Positions 52,245 through 61,722 are shown, counted from the stretch's first letter. The stretch is 64,000 nt of DNA from JBKPNX01 sp046732855 (GCA_046732855.1 JBKPNX010000033.1:22595-86594), one strand, 5' to 3'. Translations and numbers: made by a program. Notes: generated by a model from the sequence alone, not told the origin.

Positions 52245-53309
52245 CTACTCGCCGGCCGCCCGGGCTTCCGTGGGGCCTGTCTTCGCGTGGGGGCCGCCGT
52301 CGGCCGAGGCCGGTTCAGAGGCTGCGCCGGCACGGTTGCCGCCAGCTGCGCCTGTGTTGCGCCGGACGCCCGCGCCTTGGCCCGGCGCCGGCTGTTCGAT
52401 TTTGGTGACCACGTCACTGAACTCCTTGGCGCGCTCGGCCCGCTGTGCGGTAAGCGAGCGCAGCTGCTCGTCAACGGTCGCGATCTCGCGGCTGAGATCG
52501 ACGCTGCGCGCGAACAGCGGCTTCTTGTGCGCCAGTTCCGCATCCAGACTCGTCAGCTGCTGCTGCAGGGCCGCTTGGCGGCTCTCCAGCTCCGCTACGC
52601 TCTGCGCCAGGAGCGCCTTGTCCAGCTGCGCCTGCACCTGGTCCAGGTTCGTGCGCGTCGCGGCGAGCTCGGCTTCCACGTTCGCCAGGTCGTTGGCTCG
52701 ATGCGAGCGGTCCCGCTCCAGCGTGCCCAGCTCGAGGTTGAGCGCGCCGAGCGCGGCGCGCTTTTCTGCGACGCTCTTGGTCAGCTGGTCGAGGGTGGTG
52801 GTCAACGCCTCCTGACGCGCCCCGGTCTTGCTCAGCGTCCGCTCCGCCTGGGCAAGATCGCGCTCCCGTCCGCCGAGCGCCGCAAGTCGGGACCCGAGCC
52901 TCTGCTTCGCCGTCGCCTGTCGCTCCTCGAGCCCCGCCAGCTGCCGCTTGGCCTCGGCGAGCGAAGTATCGATCGCGGCGAGGTCGCGCTCGCGCGCCCC
53001 AAGCGTGTCCATACGCTGATTTAGGGCGCCCGCAGCCGCATTGATGCGCTCGCGCAGGCTGGCGAGGTCGCCGGCCGCGGCACGCTCCTTCTCCAGCGTC
53101 TGCTCGAGCTCGGTGCGCTGGCCGGCCAGCTGATCGCGTTCGCCGCTCAGGCTGGCGATGCGGGCGGTGAGCTGGGCTCGCTCGTCAGCGAAGCGCGCTT
53201 CCTGCTTGTCGTATCCGGAGCGGATCGCGGCGTACATCGCCCAGCCGACGATTGCCAGCAGCACGACCAGAGCGGTGACGATGAGCTTGGTGCGCGACAT
53301 CTGCATCAT
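52245..53309 (-). CDS. Membrane-anchored long coiled-coil protein
   Basis: A 354-residue protein with one N-terminal membrane segment (LIVTALVVLLAIVGWAMYAA, about residues 9-28) followed by an almost unbroken coiled coil to about residue 305, with heptads rich in Glu, Ala, Leu, Arg and Gln (ADERAQLTARIASLSGERDQ). The last 50 residues are low in complexity and rich in Gly, Ala and Pro. This design suits a periplasmic or cytoplasmic scaffold, but no family is recognised. Start may be ATG 53309, 53306 or 53300. It stands alone between gntK and agmatinase genes. Confidence 0.72.
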   Translation of the reverse strand: MMQMSRTKLIVTALVVLLAIVGWAMYAAIRSGYDKQEARFADERAQLTARIASLSGERDQLAGQRTELEQTLEKERAAAGDLASLRERINAAAGALNQRMDTLGARERDLAAIDTSLAEAKRQLAGLEERQATAKQRLGSRLAALGGRERDLAQAERTLSKTGARQEALTTTLDQLTKSVAEKRAALGALNLELGTLERDRSHRANDLANVEAELAATRTNLDQVQAQLDKALLAQSVAELESRQAALQQQLTSLDAELAHKKPLFARSVDLSREIATVDEQLRSLTAQRAERAKEFSDVVTKIEQPAPGQGAGVRRNTGAAGGNRAGAASEPASADGGPHAKTGPTEARAAGE

Positions 53310-53807
53310 GCGTTTCCTGTAGCGGTTGCCCCCCGGGTACGCGGCCGCACGTGGCGGCGTACGCGCGTCGCTCTCACGTCGGCACCGGGCGTCCGCCTGT
53401 CCGGATCGATGCCGCCCGACTGGCGCGGCGGCTTCTCAAGACGGGCTCCGTTCCCGACCGGCCGGGGAGCACGTGCCAAAGCAGGATGCCGCCGCCGCAG
53501 GGATCGGTCAACCGGCTGCCGCGGCGACTTTGCGGCGCCGGTCGAAGGACGCTGCGGTCTCGACCGAGACCCGCGGCCCGTGGCGGCCGGCACGTCGGAA
53601 CCACCGGCTCTCGACGACCCAACGGGGAATGCAGCGGCTACGGCCGGGGCGATGACGCCGATGGCGGTTGGCGCCATTCGGCTGTGTCCGGGCCAGAGCC
53701 GCCACGGCTGCCACGCCCTGCTTGCGTCACGGCGGTGCCGGCATTAGTGGAGCGGATCGGCGGTGCGATCCTGGCCTGCCAGTTCGCTAGGTGGGAGTTC
53801 TCTGCTC
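53310..53807. other. Intergenic, no gene recognised
   Basis: About 500 bases between the divergent coiled-coil and agmatinase genes. Several frames stay open because of the base composition, but none resembles a protein and none has a supported start. No repeats or RNA structure stood out. Confidence 0.5.
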
Positions 53808-54770
53808 ATGGCCCTTCTGCCCGAATTCGAGGATCCCATGGCGCGCCCCCGCTACACGGGGCTCGCGACCTTCATGCGGGCACCCTATCGCGAGGACTTG
53901 GACGGCATCGACATCGGGCTGATCGGGGTGCCGTTCGACGGCGGCGTGACCAATCGCACGGGCACCCGGCACGGCCCGCGCGAGATCCGTAACCAGAGTT
54001 CGCTGATGCGCAAGATCAATCAGGCGAGCGGCATCGCGCCGTTCGAGCTGTGCACGGTGGCCGATCTCGGCGATGCGTGGGTGCAGCGGCCGTTCCATCT
54101 GGAAAGCTCGCTCGAGGAGATCGGGGCGTTTTTCAAGCGCATCCGTGCGGCCGGCGTGGTGCCGCTGAGTGCCGGCGGCGACCACTCGATCTCGCTGCCC
54201 ATCCTGCGCGCGCTCGGGGCGGAGCGGCCGGTCGGCATGGTGCACATCGACGCCCATTGCGACACCGGGTTCAATTATCTCGGCTCCAATTATCACCATG
54301 GCGCGCCGTTCGCGCGCGCGGTCGAGGAGGGCCTGCTCGATCCGCGGCGCACCGTCCAGATCGGTATCCGCGGCGGCATCAACGATCGCGACGTGTGGAA
54401 ATTCAGTCACGAATCGGGTATGCGCGTGATCTACATGCCCGAGGTCTATGACATTGGCATCGCGGCGACGATGGCCGAGGCGCGCCGGGTGGTCGGCGAC
54501 GGCCCGACCTATGTCAGCTTCGACATCGACGGTCTCGACCCGGCGTTCGCGCCGGGCACCGGCACCCCCGAGGTGGGCGGCTTCACGAGCCTCGAGGCGC
54601 AGACCATGATCCGCGCGCTGCGCGGGCTCGACCTGATCGGCGCGGACGTGGTCGAGGTCTCGCCGCCGTTCGATCCGTCGGGCCTCACCGCGCTCACCGG
54701 CGCATCGATCATGTTCGAGCTCTTGTGCGTGCTCGCGGATGCCGTGGCGGCCCGCAAGTCACGTCGTTAG
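53808..54770 (+). CDS. Agmatinase-type ureohydrolase
   Basis: A 320-residue manganese ureohydrolase of the agmatinase/arginase family, splitting urea from agmatine or a related guanidino compound. Metal ligands are in SAGGDHSISLP, VHIDAHCDTG and VSFDIDGLDPAFAPGTGTPE; the YHHGAPFARAVEEG loop is typical of agmatinase rather than arginase. Guanidinobutyrase or guanidinopropionase activity cannot be excluded. Start ATG 53808 is preceded by GGGAG. Its last 32 bases overlap mtgA. Confidence 0.85.
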   Translation: MALLPEFEDPMARPRYTGLATFMRAPYREDLDGIDIGLIGVPFDGGVTNRTGTRHGPREIRNQSSLMRKINQASGIAPFELCTVADLGDAWVQRPFHLESSLEEIGAFFKRIRAAGVVPLSAGGDHSISLPILRALGAERPVGMVHIDAHCDTGFNYLGSNYHHGAPFARAVEEGLLDPRRTVQIGIRGGINDRDVWKFSHESGMRVIYMPEVYDIGIAATMAEARRVVGDGPTYVSFDIDGLDPAFAPGTGTPEVGGFTSLEAQTMIRALRGLDLIGADVVEVSPPFDPSGLTALTGASIMFELLCVLADAVAARKSRR

Positions 54771-55479
54771 GGTTGTTGCTCCCCGCCACATCGCGTCCGC
54801 CGCGCGCGGCGGCAGGCGGCGCGTCCTCGTGATCGGGCTGTCGATCTTCCTGCTCGCGCCCTCGGCGCTGCTCCTCGCCTATCGCTTCCTGCCGGTGCCG
54901 ATCACCCCGCTCATGTTGATCCGGCTGGTCCAGGGCGAGGGCTTGGATAAGACGTGGGTGCCGCTTGAGGCGATCGCGCCGGCGCTGCCGCAGGCGGTCA
55001 TCGCGGCCGAGGACAACCGGTTCTGCGAGCACGCCGGCTTCGACTGGAAGGAGCTCGGCGGCCAGATCGACGCCGCCCTGGCCGGCGGGCGCGCGCGGGG
55101 CGCCAGCACGATCACCATGCAGACCGCGAAGAACCTGTTCCTGTGGCCCGGTCGGGACCTGGCGCGCAAGGCGCTGGAAGCCTGGTTCACGCCGCAGCTC
55201 GAGCTGCTCTGGCCCAAGCGGCGGATCATCGAGGTCTATCTCAACATCGCCGAGTTCGGCCCGGGCATCTACGGCGCCGAGGCCGCGGCGCGCACTTACT
55301 TCGACAAGTCGGCGAGAGACTTGGGCAAACGCGAGGCCGCGCTGCTCGCCGCGATCCTGCCTCGGCCACGCAGCTGGTCCCCGGCGCGTCCCACCAAATA
55401 TCTTCAGCAGCGCGCGCGCACCATTCGCACCCGGATCGACCAGCTCGGTCCGATGCTTGTCTGCGTGCGGCCCGCCTGA
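54739..55479 (+). CDS. mtgA: Monofunctional peptidoglycan glycosyltransferase
   Basis: A 246-residue membrane-anchored GT51 enzyme that polymerises lipid II into glycan strands. The membrane helix is VLVIGLSIFLLAPSALLLAY (about residues 29-48). The catalytic glutamate is in AVIAAEDNRFCEHAGFD, followed by GASTITMQTAKNLFLWPGRD and the second glutamate segment KRRIIEVYLNIAEFGPGIYG. ATG 54739 overlaps the agmatinase gene; a later in-frame start would cut into the cytoplasmic tail only. No transpeptidase domain follows, so it is not a bifunctional PBP. Confidence 0.93.
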   Translation: MPWRPASHVVRVVAPRHIASAARGGRRRVLVIGLSIFLLAPSALLLAYRFLPVPITPLMLIRLVQGEGLDKTWVPLEAIAPALPQAVIAAEDNRFCEHAGFDWKELGGQIDAALAGGRARGASTITMQTAKNLFLWPGRDLARKALEAWFTPQLELLWPKRRIIEVYLNIAEFGPGIYGAEAAARTYFDKSARDLGKREAALLAAILPRPRSWSPARPTKYLQQRARTIRTRIDQLGPMLVCVRPA

Positions 55480-55663
55480 GCCCGTCCGGGCGATCGGGGT
55501 CGGGCGAGGCGCGGCGACTTCTCAGCGGTCCAGCACGACCGCAATCCGCACCTTGTTCTGAGCAAGCCATTGTCTTCCTTGGCCATCAGGTGACGGGATG
55601 GGTCCCCCTGCGGGGCCTGCCAGGGGCCCTGGTGGACATGATGACCTTGGCAGGGGACGAGCC

Positions 55664-55806
55664 ATGCAGATCAAACCCATCGGGATCGATCTTGGCAGGA
55701 CAGCGTGCAGCGTCGTGGCAAGGGGACGGGCGCGGCTAGGTGGTGAGCAGGCGCATTGGAGCCATGCTTCAGGGCGTTGCGCGAGCTCGGTCCCGACCGG
55801 CGAATG
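55664..55806 (+). pseudogene. IS110-family transposase relic
   Basis: From ATG 55664 the frame reads MQIKPIGIDLGRTACSVVA, matching the start of IS110-type transposases, including the first catalytic Asp in IGIDLG. In another frame at 55771-55806 the sequence reads RALRELGPDRRM, resembling the next conserved segment (ALRE-GHDVRL-). Internal deletion and frameshift have destroyed the gene and no later domain is seen. It lies in a 730-base gap between mtgA and the phage-like pair. Confidence 0.5.
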
Positions 55807-56072
55807 TTTTGCGCCGCACGATAGGGCGTCGTTGCGAACGTGGCACTCGCCCGCGCAGGGATCCCATGGTCATCGCGCAGCTGGATGGGGTCAAAGAGAG
55901 GGTGAGATGGCGCACCGAACGGCCGCCGCATCCAGCATGCTGACCTCTCATAGGAATGCCCCAGGCTTACGCGCTGGCGAATCTCTCCCGGCCTCATGGT
56001 CCCTGACCAGTTCGGCCCCGCTGCCAAGAAGACGGCACACATTGCCTCTGCGACTTATTAGGTATCTATTCC

Positions 56073-56101
56073 TTGACACGGCGTTGAGGGCGCGCTACAA
56101 G
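56073..56101 (+). promoter_or_regulatory. Sigma70-type promoter candidate
   Basis: TTGACA at 56073-56078, a 17-base spacer, and TACAAG at 56096-56101. The -35 box is a perfect match and the -10 box matches four of six consensus bases. It points toward the LamG gene whose start is about 110 bases downstream, and the surrounding bases are AT-richer than usual here. Confidence 0.45.
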
Positions 56102-56211
56102 GTCCCGCTCATGGGCATCATCGGACGGCTGGAAGCCCGGAGCCCAGGTCCCGCCCCGTTCGTTCGTTCCCCGAACGGTCGTAGCTCTCGCAACGATCGA
56201 AGGCCCTATCA

Positions 56212-56979
56212 ATGACGTCGTTCAGATTGAGAGGCGTGAGCAGAACCCTCGGCCTCAACCCGCGGCGGTCGAAACCCGCGAGCGCGGGGGCACCCTACGC
56301 GGCGACCTCGGTCAACTTCAACGGCGCTACCCGCCTCACTCGCGGTGGTGCGCTGACCGGCGTATCGGACAGCAAGGTGTGGTCGGGGAGCGTGTGGTTG
56401 CGCAATGCCGACACGACCAATTTCGCGGGCTTCTTCCAGAGCGCCAACTCGCGTTCGGCCCTGCTCTACGGACTAGGTGTCGGGGTCTGGGATCTTTTCG
56501 GTTTGACCGCGGCGGGCGCAACGTCGCTTCGCCTTCAGTTCACCGGGTTGACCGACACCAATTGGCACCACCTCCTGTGGTCCTTCGATCTCGCCGACGC
56601 GGGAGGAAGGCAGGCCTATCGGGACGATGGTACGGCTGGTATTGTTTGGGACACGTTCAACAACAATGAGATGGACTTCACTGATACGGATTACCCGATC
56701 GGCGCGAATGACGTCGCCGGGAACAATTCATACGAGGGGGATGTTGCCGATGTTTGGATGCGTTTTGGCGGAGCGGTGATCGACTTCAGCGTCGAGGCGA
56801 ACCGCCGCCTGTTCATTACGGCCGGGGGCAGGCCAGCCAATCCCGCCGGCTGGCCATCGGGCGCCCAGATCCAGCTCTACGGCGCCGTCGATGACTGGTC
56901 CACCAACAAGGGCGACGGCGGCGGCTTCACCGAGATCGGGGCGCTTGGGGCGGGCACCGGCCCGGTACAGCTCCCTTGA
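56212..56979 (+). CDS. LamG/concanavalin A-like jelly-roll protein
   Basis: A 255-residue protein with a LamG-like (concanavalin A-like lectin/glucanase) fold: strands such as TSVNFNGATRLTRGGALTGV, the classic TNWHHLLWSFDLADAGGRQAY (WHH followed by a tryptophan strand), and VADVWMRFGGAVID are the family hallmarks. Residues 1-35 are basic, without a clear signal peptide. Such domains occur in phage tail fibres and surface adhesins. It shares four bases with the following beta-helix gene, so they form a transcription unit. Composition is somewhat less GC-rich than the core genes. Confidence 0.78.
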   Translation: MTSFRLRGVSRTLGLNPRRSKPASAGAPYAATSVNFNGATRLTRGGALTGVSDSKVWSGSVWLRNADTTNFAGFFQSANSRSALLYGLGVGVWDLFGLTAAGATSLRLQFTGLTDTNWHHLLWSFDLADAGGRQAYRDDGTAGIVWDTFNNNEMDFTDTDYPIGANDVAGNNSYEGDVADVWMRFGGAVIDFSVEANRRLFITAGGRPANPAGWPSGAQIQLYGAVDDWSTNKGDGGGFTEIGALGAGTGPVQLP

Positions 56980-58109
56980 GGGGCGGCGGCCCTGAAAACG
57001 CAGGGACCACCAGCGTGCTCAGAGCGGAGGATTTCGGACTGGTCGGTGACGGCAAGACCGACAACACCGCCGCCCTCGTCGCGATCCGCGACCAGATCAG
57101 GGCCGGAAAGGACCGGGTGTGGCACGTCGATTTCGAGCCCGGCCACTATTGTTACGCCGACAACCGTTGGGCGATGTTCGGTGACCGCTCGGTGATCCTC
57201 GAGTTCAATCACTCGACGGTCGAGTGCTTCGCCGATCCGATCCTTCCGCTCGGCTCTGGCCCGCTCGTGTGGAAGCCCGAGTACCCGGCGCCGCAGACCA
57301 TTGACCACTTCCAGCCCGGCCACCTGATCGAGAGCGTGCGCGCGGTTGACAAGGGCGGCTTCGTCCAGACCGACGTGGTCAAGCTCCGTGACAAGGTGGC
57401 CGGGCAGTACCAGCCGGGCGACCGCGTGTTGGTGGCCGGCTATATCCAGCAGACCAACGAGGAGGGCACGCAGGGCTGGGGATGGCCGCCCAATTTCCGC
57501 TATTTCGAGTGGAAGACGGTGCGCGAGGTCGTGGATGATCGCACGCTGCGCTTTCATGATCCCTTCCGCTTCAGCTATGACGCCGCTTGGCCGGACTTGC
57601 CGGACGGATCCAGCAGCCGTCTCTACGGCGCGCCGCGGATCTGGCGGCTACGGCTCGATGATGGAAGGCAGCTCAACCGCTCGCTCAAGATTCGGCACGC
57701 CAACTTCGTCGGCGGGCGCAGTCGGGCACCTGGCACGGAGACCCCGATCGCCGGTACAGGCTGGCACGTCACGTTCGAGGGCTGCACAGCCGACGCCAAC
57801 ACCGTCTGCTGGCCGACCGTCGCCAAGCGCAATGACTTCATCGACTGCCAACTCAGCTGCCGGCAGGTTGAGCTGGACAAGATCGTTGAGAGCGTGCGGT
57901 TCGAGCGGTGCGACATCACGGGTTGGCTCAGCAGCGTCGGCGCGAGCGTGCTCGACGTGACCTTCCGCGACTGCAACCTGTACGGCTTCGTGCAGTTGAC
58001 GCCGCGGTCCTGGCGCCACGAGGGCTGCCGCTTCTATAATGGCGTGCATTTCAGCGCTGGCCTGACCAATATGCCGTTTGCGCTGACCGGCACGGCGAGC
58101 GCGCTGTGA
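56976..58109 (+). CDS. Pectate lyase-fold (right-handed beta-helix) protein
   Basis: A 377-residue protein starting with the Pectate_lyase_3-type motif RAEDFGLVGDGKTDNTAALV, used by phage tailspikes and polysaccharide lyases or epimerases. The later part has recurring strands with regular turns (HVTFEGCTADANTVCWPTVA, SVRFERCDITGWLSSVGAS, DVTFRDCNLYGFV), consistent with a beta-helix. No signal peptide is seen. The start is uncertain: TTG 56976 overlaps the previous stop, while GTG 57015 lies at the start of similarity. With the LamG gene it resembles the receptor-binding parts of a phage tail or an exopolysaccharide-active pair; no other phage gene is present. Confidence 0.7.
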   Translation: MRGGGPENAGTTSVLRAEDFGLVGDGKTDNTAALVAIRDQIRAGKDRVWHVDFEPGHYCYADNRWAMFGDRSVILEFNHSTVECFADPILPLGSGPLVWKPEYPAPQTIDHFQPGHLIESVRAVDKGGFVQTDVVKLRDKVAGQYQPGDRVLVAGYIQQTNEEGTQGWGWPPNFRYFEWKTVREVVDDRTLRFHDPFRFSYDAAWPDLPDGSSSRLYGAPRIWRLRLDDGRQLNRSLKIRHANFVGGRSRAPGTETPIAGTGWHVTFEGCTADANTVCWPTVAKRNDFIDCQLSCRQVELDKIVESVRFERCDITGWLSSVGASVLDVTFRDCNLYGFVQLTPRSWRHEGCRFYNGVHFSAGLTNMPFALTGTASAL

Positions 58110-58677
58110 GGCGCCACGGGCGAACCTCCCGCTCGAAGCCCGTCTCGCGATAGCCCGCCCTCTTGCCGCAGGAGTCCTTGCAACCGCAGACCATGTCACG
58201 GCGCGTGCCGCCGAAGCGCTCGGCCTAACGGCAATGCTGTTCGGCCGAGGCGGCGCGTAGCCGCAGAACCCTTCCGGGCGCTGCTCAACTCAACCTTTGC
58301 CGAACCGAGCCCTTTCGATCTGGATCTCGATCCCGATCAGGCGACTTATCTGGCCTCGACCACGCTGGCGAGCAGCAGGAACCCGCCTGCCTTCAGCTGT
58401 CTGCCGCGCTGCCAGCCCTGTAGTAGACCAGGAGCGGTTCGAGCCGGGCCGCGAATGTCGCTGCCCCTTCCCGTGCCAACCTCGTCAATCATCATGGGCC
58501 GCGCAGCGCCGCGATGTCGAGTTCACACCGAGTCTCGACCGGCGCCCAGACTCTCCCCGAGCGAAGAGATCGGCGGCAATCAGCGTCGGCGTGTCGAGCA
58601 GCTGGTATCCCACGCTTTCGGGACGGTGTGCCGCTACGGCAACCTCCTGGTCCCGAAACCGTGGTCGAGCTCGAGGC
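58110..58677. other. Intergenic, no gene recognised
   Basis: About 570 bases between the beta-helix gene and the end of lon. Frames read through by composition but none is convincing; the sequence looks like degenerate former coding DNA. No terminator-like hairpin with T-tract was found. Confidence 0.45.
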
Positions 58678-61137
58678 TCACGCCGACGCCGGCTCGCTCA
58701 CGCGCGCGTCCTGATCGGCGTAGCCTTCATCGCCGAGCGCCGCCTGGATGGCGTCGTCGACCGTCTCCAGCCAGACGAATTCCAGGGCCTCTCGCGCGCT
58801 CTCGGGGACATCCTCGAAGTCCTTTCGGTTGCGCGCCGGCAACAGCACGCGCTGCAGTCCGGCGCGGTGCGCCGCCAGCACTTTCTCCTTGATCCCGCCG
58901 ACCGGCAGGACGAGGCCACGCAGGCTGATCTCGCCGGTCATGGCGGTGTCGCCGCGCACGTTCTGGTCGGTCAGCAGCGAGACGAGAGCCGTGAACATGG
59001 CGACGCCCGCGGATGGACCATCCTTGGGAATCGCGCCCGCCGGCACGTGCACGTGAATGTCGCTCTTCTCGAACAGCGCCGGATCGACGCCGAGGCGCGA
59101 CGCGCGCGACTTGACCAGACTCAGCGCCGCCTGCGCGCTCTCCTTCATGACCTCGCCGAGCTGGCCAGTGAGGATCAGCTTGCCGCCGCCGGCGACGCGG
59201 GTCGCCTCGACGAACAGGATGTCGCCGCCGACCGGGGTCCAGGCGAGCCCGGTCGCCACGCCCGGAATGCAGGTGCGCACCGCGACCTCGTTGTCGAACT
59301 TGGGCGCGCCGAGGATCGCGTGCAGGTCCTCCGGTTCGATCCGCACGCGCTGCGCGCTGCCTTCGGCGATGCGCACGGCCACGTTGCGCAGCACCGCCCC
59401 GATCTGGCGCTCGAGATTGCGGACGCCCGCCTCGCGCGTGTAGTCGCGCACCAGCTGGCGCAGCGCCGCCTCGGTGATCTCGGCCTGCTCGGGCCGCAGG
59501 CCGTTCGCCGCGAGCTGGCGCCGGACCAGGTAGCGCTGCGCGATCTCGACCTTCTCGTCCTCGATGTAGCTCGGCAGCTCGATCACCTCCATGCGGTCGC
59601 GCAGGGGACCCGGGATCGACTCCAGCACGTTCGCCGTGCCGATGAACATCACCTGACTGAGATCGAACGGCACTGCCAGGTAGTTGTCGCGGAACGTGTT
59701 GTTCTGCTCCGGATCGAGCACCTCGAGCAGCGCCGAGGACGGATCGCCGTGAAAGCCGGCGCCGAGCTTGTCCATCTCGTCCAGCATGAACACCGGATTG
59801 CGCGTGCCCGCCTTGCGGATGCCCTGAATGATGTTGCCCGGCAACGCGCCGATATAGGTGCGCCGATGGCCGCGGATCTCGGCCTCGTCGTGGACGCCGC
59901 CGAGGCTGGTGCGCACGAACTTGCGCCCGGTCGCGCGCGCGATGCTCTGGCCGAGCGAGGTCTTGCCGACGCCGGGCGGGCCGACGAAGCAGAGGATCGG
60001 GCTCTTTCCCTGCGGGTTGAGCTTGCGCACCGCCAGATACTCGAGGATGCGCCGCTTGATCCTGGGCAGGCCGTAGTGGTCCTCATCCAGGATGCGCCTC
60101 GCTTCCGCGATGTCGATGCTATCCTCGCTCAGCTTCGACCAGGGCAGCTCGATCAGCCAGTCCAGATAGGTGCGCACCATCGAGTGCTCGGCCGCGGCCT
60201 CGGGCATGCGCTCCAGGCGCTTCAGCTCCTTCTTCGCCTGCTGCTCCGCCTCCTCGGGCATGCCGGCCTCGGCGATCGCCTTCTCCAGCTCCTGGAACTC
60301 GGCAGCGTTCCCCTCGGTCTCGCCGAGCTCCTTTTGAATCGCCTTCAGCTGCTCGCGCAGGATGTACTCGCGCTGGCGGCCTTCGACCGCATCTCGGGTC
60401 TGCTGGCCGATGTCGCGCGAGATCTTGAGCACCTCGATCCGGTGCTCGAGCATCTCCAGGACCTTGTCCAGGCGGGCGCGCAAATCGATCGCCTCGAGGA
60501 TCTGCTGCTTCTCCTCCGGCCGCAGGTCCATGAAGCTCGCGACCAGGTCGGCCGCCTGCGACGGCGTGCTCGCCGCCTGCACGGCGTTGACCAGCTCAGG
60601 CGGCGCCTGCGGCAGCAGCTGCAGGGCCTCGAGCGCCTGCTCCTTCAGGCGGTACAGCCGCCCCTCGACCTCGGGCGTGGCGGTCTCCGGCTCCTCGATC
60701 CGCTCGATGCGCGCTGCAAGGAACGGGTACCCCGGCACGAACTCGCGCACGCGAAAGCGCTGCTGGCCCTGGCATACGATGTGGTGGTTGCCGTCGGGCG
60801 CGGTAACGTAGCGCAGGATGCCCGCCAGGCAGCCGACCTCGTACAGCTGCTCGGGCGTCGGGTCGTCGGCGTCGGCGACCCGCTGCAACAGCACGCCGAG
60901 CGGGCGTTGGCTGCGCGCCGCCTCCTGCGCCGCGGCGATCGACTTGGGCCGGCCGAGCGACAGCGGCATGACGATGCCCGGGAACAGCACGACGTTGCGC
61001 ACCGGCACGATGCAGAGGACGTCGTCCGGCAGCGTCGAAGCGTTGTTGCGCGCGGACGCGTCGGGCTCCTGAACCGGCTTGGCGGCTACCGGCTCACCCC
61101 CGGCGGCGGCGCGATGGGCTTGATCTTGCATGGTCAT
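58678..61137 (-). CDS. lon: ATP-dependent protease Lon
   Basis: An 819-residue Lon protease that unfolds and degrades damaged and regulatory proteins. The order is N-terminal LON substrate domain (about 40-235), coiled-coil helical region, AAA+ module (Walker A GPPGVGKT at 386-393; MLDEMDKLGAGFHGDPSSAL) and the protease domain with catalytic Ser709 in KDGPSAGVAM and the lysine in the GGIKEKVLAAHRAG motif. The ATG overlaps the hsp20 stop by four bases, so translation is coupled. The C-terminus is the usual family length. Confidence 0.96.
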   Translation of the reverse strand: MTMQDQAHRAAAGGEPVAAKPVQEPDASARNNASTLPDDVLCIVPVRNVVLFPGIVMPLSLGRPKSIAAAQEAARSQRPLGVLLQRVADADDPTPEQLYEVGCLAGILRYVTAPDGNHHIVCQGQQRFRVREFVPGYPFLAARIERIEEPETATPEVEGRLYRLKEQALEALQLLPQAPPELVNAVQAASTPSQAADLVASFMDLRPEEKQQILEAIDLRARLDKVLEMLEHRIEVLKISRDIGQQTRDAVEGRQREYILREQLKAIQKELGETEGNAAEFQELEKAIAEAGMPEEAEQQAKKELKRLERMPEAAAEHSMVRTYLDWLIELPWSKLSEDSIDIAEARRILDEDHYGLPRIKRRILEYLAVRKLNPQGKSPILCFVGPPGVGKTSLGQSIARATGRKFVRTSLGGVHDEAEIRGHRRTYIGALPGNIIQGIRKAGTRNPVFMLDEMDKLGAGFHGDPSSALLEVLDPEQNNTFRDNYLAVPFDLSQVMFIGTANVLESIPGPLRDRMEVIELPSYIEDEKVEIAQRYLVRRQLAANGLRPEQAEITEAALRQLVRDYTREAGVRNLERQIGAVLRNVAVRIAEGSAQRVRIEPEDLHAILGAPKFDNEVAVRTCIPGVATGLAWTPVGGDILFVEATRVAGGGKLILTGQLGEVMKESAQAALSLVKSRASRLGVDPALFEKSDIHVHVPAGAIPKDGPSAGVAMFTALVSLLTDQNVRGDTAMTGEISLRGLVLPVGGIKEKVLAAHRAGLQRVLLPARNRKDFEDVPESAREALEFVWLETVDDAIQAALGDEGYADQDARVSEPASA

Positions 61138-61553
61138 CGACCTGATTTGGTCAGTTTGCGGAGGCCCAGCGTCAGGCAACCGTCGATCAGCTCGCGCCGG
61201 ACTGCATCGTACCGGCCCTGCGGCAGCTCGATGCGTCGCTCGAACCGGCCGTAAGGAATCTCGAGCCGGTGGATCACCGTGCCACGCGCCCGCCCAGGCA
61301 TCGAGCGCTCGCCGCTGACGATCAGCGTGCCCTGCTCGACCACGACCTCGAGTTGCTCCTTGTCGACGCCGGGCAAGGCGACGTAGATCGAGAGCTCTTC
61401 GTCGGTCTCCAGCAGGTCGACCGGCGGCTCCCAGCTCGGCTGCCGCCCTCGCGTGCCCTGCGGCACGAAGAACTGGCGGTGCAGGCGCTCGGCGCGGTCC
61501 AGCAGTTCGCAGGCTTCGGCCCACATCCAAGCGCCCGGGTGACGTGGTGGCAT
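61134..61553 (-). CDS. Small heat-shock protein (Hsp20/alpha-crystallin)
   Basis: A 139-residue ATP-independent holdase. The alpha-crystallin domain runs from about residue 38 (PVDLLETDEELSIYVALPGV) to residue 130 (RRIELPQGRY, LIDGCLTLGLRKL). The family A-x-x-x-n-G-v-L pattern appears as RRELIDGCLTLGL. Start ATG 61553 has GGAAGG five bases upstream and drops a poorly conserved 11-residue extension. Its stop overlaps the lon start: a substrate-holding chaperone and the Lon protease are made together, a sensible quality-control pairing. Confidence 0.9.
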   Translation of the reverse strand: MPPRHPGAWMWAEACELLDRAERLHRQFFVPQGTRGRQPSWEPPVDLLETDEELSIYVALPGVDKEQLEVVVEQGTLIVSGERSMPGRARGTVIHRLEIPYGRFERRIELPQGRYDAVRRELIDGCLTLGLRKLTKSGR

Positions 61554-61566
61554 CGCTGGCCTTCCG

Positions 61567-61592
61567 ATTGGGGGAGGCGTCCTCAACGCAAG
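61567..61592 (-). promoter_or_regulatory. Possible sigma32 (RpoH) heat-shock promoter
   Basis: On the minus strand, CTTGCGT (61586-61592) is followed after 11 bases by CCCCCAAT (61567-61574). This resembles the RpoH pattern CTTGAAA then CCCCATNT. It would place the transcript start only a few bases before the hsp20 ribosome binding site, giving a very short leader. The motif is weak at two of the seven upstream positions. Confidence 0.35.
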
Positions 61593-61722
61593 AGAAGCGC
61601 GGGGAAAGCGTGTCGCGCCGGTGCTCCCTCGGTTGCTTTCTATGTCGTTAACTTTGCCGAGGATTCAACCGGATCGGAAATGCCGCAGCGCTCGGGCAGC
61701 GCCGGCGCAGCGCGCCTCAGCG

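Noticed and set aside
55671..56042. 123-codon minus-strand frame
   Set aside because: It lies antisense to the IS110 relic and has no recognisable domain.
58297..61254. 985-codon open frame on the plus strand opposite lon
   Set aside because: It mirrors the lon gene in an antisense frame kept open by GC-rich codon bias; the translation has no recognisable domain and is rich in Ala, Arg, Leu and Asp as expected of a shadow.
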